64,000 bases of DNA, from the NCBI GenBank assembly GCA_963724945.1, contig CAVRWL010000003.1:2418001-2482000 (forward strand), given 5' to 3'. Source of the stretch: Hyphomicrobium_A sp963724945 (GTDB taxonomy: Bacteria; Pseudomonadota; Alphaproteobacteria; Rhizobiales; Hyphomicrobiaceae). The position numbers and the translations under genes were made by a program. Shown here in pieces: positions 62,632 to 64,000 of the stretch. Each line of letters opens with the position of its first letter. Position 1 is the stretch's first letter. Below the pieces are notes generated by a model. It worked only from the letters and a program-made list of their open reading frames with translations. It did no database searches and was not told the DNA's origin.

Positions 62632-63090
62632 ATGGCACGCGTGACTGTCGAAGATTGCGTGGACAAAGTCCCGAACCGCTTCGAGCTGGTTCTACTTGCC
62701 GCGCACCGGGCCCGCGCTATTGCCGACGGCGGCGCCATCACCGTGCCCGTTAACGACGATAAGAACCCCGTGATCGCGCTTCGCGAGATCGCCGACCAGA
62801 CCATCCCGCCTGAGGACATGCGCGAGGCGCTGATCCACTCGATCCAGAAGAACGTCGAGGTGGACGAGCCGGAGGCGGCGGCCGCGCCACTCATGCCGCC
62901 CGAGCGCCGCGCGCCGGTGCTTGGCCGCGACGATCAGGGCGGCGACACGGTTGTCGACGTGATGACCGAGGAGCAGCTTTTGCGCGGCCTGGAAAGCATG
63001 ACCCCGACGGAGCCGTCGGCCAACGGCGGCCCCAACGGCTTGCGCGAGCGCGATCGTGATCGCGACCGGGATCGCGACCGCGGGCGTTGA
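62632..63090 (+). CDS. rpoZ: DNA-directed RNA polymerase omega subunit with Arg/Asp repeat tail
   Basis: Omega helps fold and assemble beta' and is part of the ppGpp-binding site in Proteobacteria. ATG 62632 (MARVTVEDCVDKVPNRFEL) gives 152 residues, against about 130 usually; the conserved core is residues 1-80 (VLLAAHRARAIADGG, NPVIALREIADQTI). The end is a run of alternating Arg-Asp (RERDRDRDRDRDRGR). It directly precedes rsh, the usual alphaproteobacterial pairing of omega with the ppGpp enzyme. Confidence 0.96.
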   Translation: MARVTVEDCVDKVPNRFELVLLAAHRARAIADGGAITVPVNDDKNPVIALREIADQTIPPEDMREALIHSIQKNVEVDEPEAAAAPLMPPERRAPVLGRDDQGGDTVVDVMTEEQLLRGLESMTPTEPSANGGPNGLRERDRDRDRDRDRGR

Positions 63091-63199
63091 GCCGCTTGTC
63101 GGAGCTTGCGCGGGTGCGGGCGGTTGACGCTGACGGCGTTCGAAGGGAGCTTCGATCTTTGGCCCTCTGACGGCGTCCGCCTAAGGAGCGCGGCGGACC

Positions 63200-64000
63200 A
63201 TGATGCGGCAGTACGAGCTCGTCGAGCGAGTTCTCAACTACGACCCCAAGGCGGATGAGGCCCTCCTCAACCGCGCCTACGTCTACGCGATGAAGGCGCA
63301 CGGCAGCCAGAAGCGCGCTTCGGGCGACCCCTATTTCTCGCATCCCCTCGAGGTCGCCGCCATCCTCACCGACCTGAAGCTCGACGACGCCACCGTCGTG
63401 ACCGCGCTTCTGCACGACGTCATCGAGGATACGCCCATCACGCGTGCCGAGATCGACCAGCTGTTCGGGCCGGAGATCGGCAAGCTCGTCGACGGCCTCA
63501 CCAAGATCCGCCGCCTCGATCTCGTCTCCAAGAAGGCCGAGCAGGCGGAGAATTTCCGCAAGCTTCTCGTCGCCATCTCGAGCGACATCCGCGTCCTGCT
63601 CGTCAAGCTCGCCGACCGGCTGCACAACATGCGCACGCTCGAGCACATGAAGGCCGACGCTCGCAAGCGCATCTCCGAGGAGACGCTCGACATCTATGCG
63701 CCGCTCGCCGGCCGCATGGGCATGGAGGCGATGCGCGAGGAGCTGGAGGATCACGCGTTCCGCTGGCTGCATCCGGAGGCCTATGCTGCGGTGACGGCGA
63801 AGCTGGCAGAGCTGAGAAAATCGAACGAGGGGCTCGTCGAGGAGATTCGCGCCGCACTCGCCGCCAAAGTCGCCGAGGTCGGCATCGAGGCCGAGGTCTC
63901 CGGCCGCGAGAAGAAGCCCTACGCGATCTGGCGCAAGATGGCGAATAAGCAGATCAGCCTGGAGCAGCTCTCCGACATCTACGCCTTCCGCGTGATCGTC
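63200..64000 (+). CDS. RelA/SpoT-homologue (bifunctional ppGpp synthetase/hydrolase), 3' end outside window
   Basis: The ATG at 63200 (MMRQYELVERVLNYDP) starts a frame open to the right edge: 267 residues are visible of about 740. The hydrolase HD domain is intact, with AYVYAMKAHGSQKRASGDPY, SHPLEVAAIL, LLHDVIEDT and LVKLADRLHNMRTLEHM. The beginning of the synthetase domain (REKKPYAIWRKM, then LSDIYAFRVIV) is at the edge. Alphaproteobacteria carry a single Rsh with both activities. The 109-base spacer after rpoZ contains AAGGAG before the start. Confidence 0.97.
   Translation, partial: MMRQYELVERVLNYDPKADEALLNRAYVYAMKAHGSQKRASGDPYFSHPLEVAAILTDLKLDDATVVTALLHDVIEDTPITRAEIDQLFGPEIGKLVDGLTKIRRLDLVSKKAEQAENFRKLLVAISSDIRVLLVKLADRLHNMRTLEHMKADARKRISEETLDIYAPLAGRMGMEAMREELEDHAFRWLHPEAYAAVTAKLAELRKSNEGLVEEIRAALAAKVAEVGIEAEVSGREKKPYAIWRKMANKQISLEQLSDIYAFRVIV

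Overview
The window looks like the chromosome of a high-GC alphaproteobacterium, most likely of the order Hyphomicrobiales (Rhizobiales). The evidence is the uninterrupted order of the ribosomal and RNA polymerase genes, the DUF3775, DUF1622, DUF4189 and ATP12-type genes, the split propionyl-CoA carboxylase (pccB ... pccA), and an rpoZ gene directly followed by a single rsh (relA/spoT-type) gene. I did not try to name a genus. GC is high throughout, so very long antisense frames are common and were treated as shadows.

Bases 1-30,656 are one continuous translation and transcription super-cluster, all on the plus strand: rplA (left end cut), rplJ, rplL, rpoB, rpoC, then rpsL-rpsG-fusA-tuf, then rpsJ to rplO, secY-adk, and rpsM-rpsK-rpoA-rplQ. 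Many stop and start codons overlap. Likely control points are the rplJ leader, a strong rplL/rpoB hairpin, a promoter before rpsL, paired hairpins between rpsL and rpsG, a terminator after tuf, and a promoter before rpsM. Several proteins here (L4, L22, L5, L15, S3, and omega further right) carry long charged low-complexity tails.

Bases 30,700-41,650 are accessory housekeeping: an extended SDR, a periplasmic HtrA/DegP-type protease, rarA, a TetR regulator divergent from a flavin monooxygenase with a clear operator between them, a Tae4-like peptidoglycan amidase followed by a two-helix membrane protein, an RluC-type pseudouridine synthase, a HAD phosphatase, an ATP12 chaperone, and two adjacent small membrane proteins that look like paralogues. 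Two large inverted repeats lie between the protease and rarA.

Bases 41,650-50,660 hold propionyl-CoA carboxylase (pccB at 41.7 kb, pccA at 46.0 kb) with structured leaders, separated by a twice-frameshifted SDR, a small secreted protein and an unknown 340-residue protein. Then come acylphosphatase, a frameshifted LysR regulator with its likely operator, a lysine-rich micropeptide, a small secreted protein and lipB.

Bases 50,800-64,000 begin with tRNA-Leu(GAG). A copy of its 3' end recurs 0.95 kb downstream, enclosing a broken creA and a cold-shock gene. Next are a dual-specificity-type phosphatase, a hemolysin III family protein, a DUF1622 protein, a YdcF-type protein, an alpha/beta hydrolase, a Slt-type lytic transglycosylase, dapA, smpB, a cysteine-free peroxiredoxin-like protein, DUF3775, a frameshifted uracil-DNA glycosylase, a NYN-domain protein, rpoZ and the 5' part of rsh.

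The least ordinary items are the orphan Tae4-like amidase pair, the tandem small membrane proteins, the leader hairpin that pairs the pccB ribosome binding site, the inverted repeat touching the rarA start codon, the tRNA 3'-end duplication, and the peroxiredoxin fold without cysteine. All are inferences from sequence reading; no database search was run.
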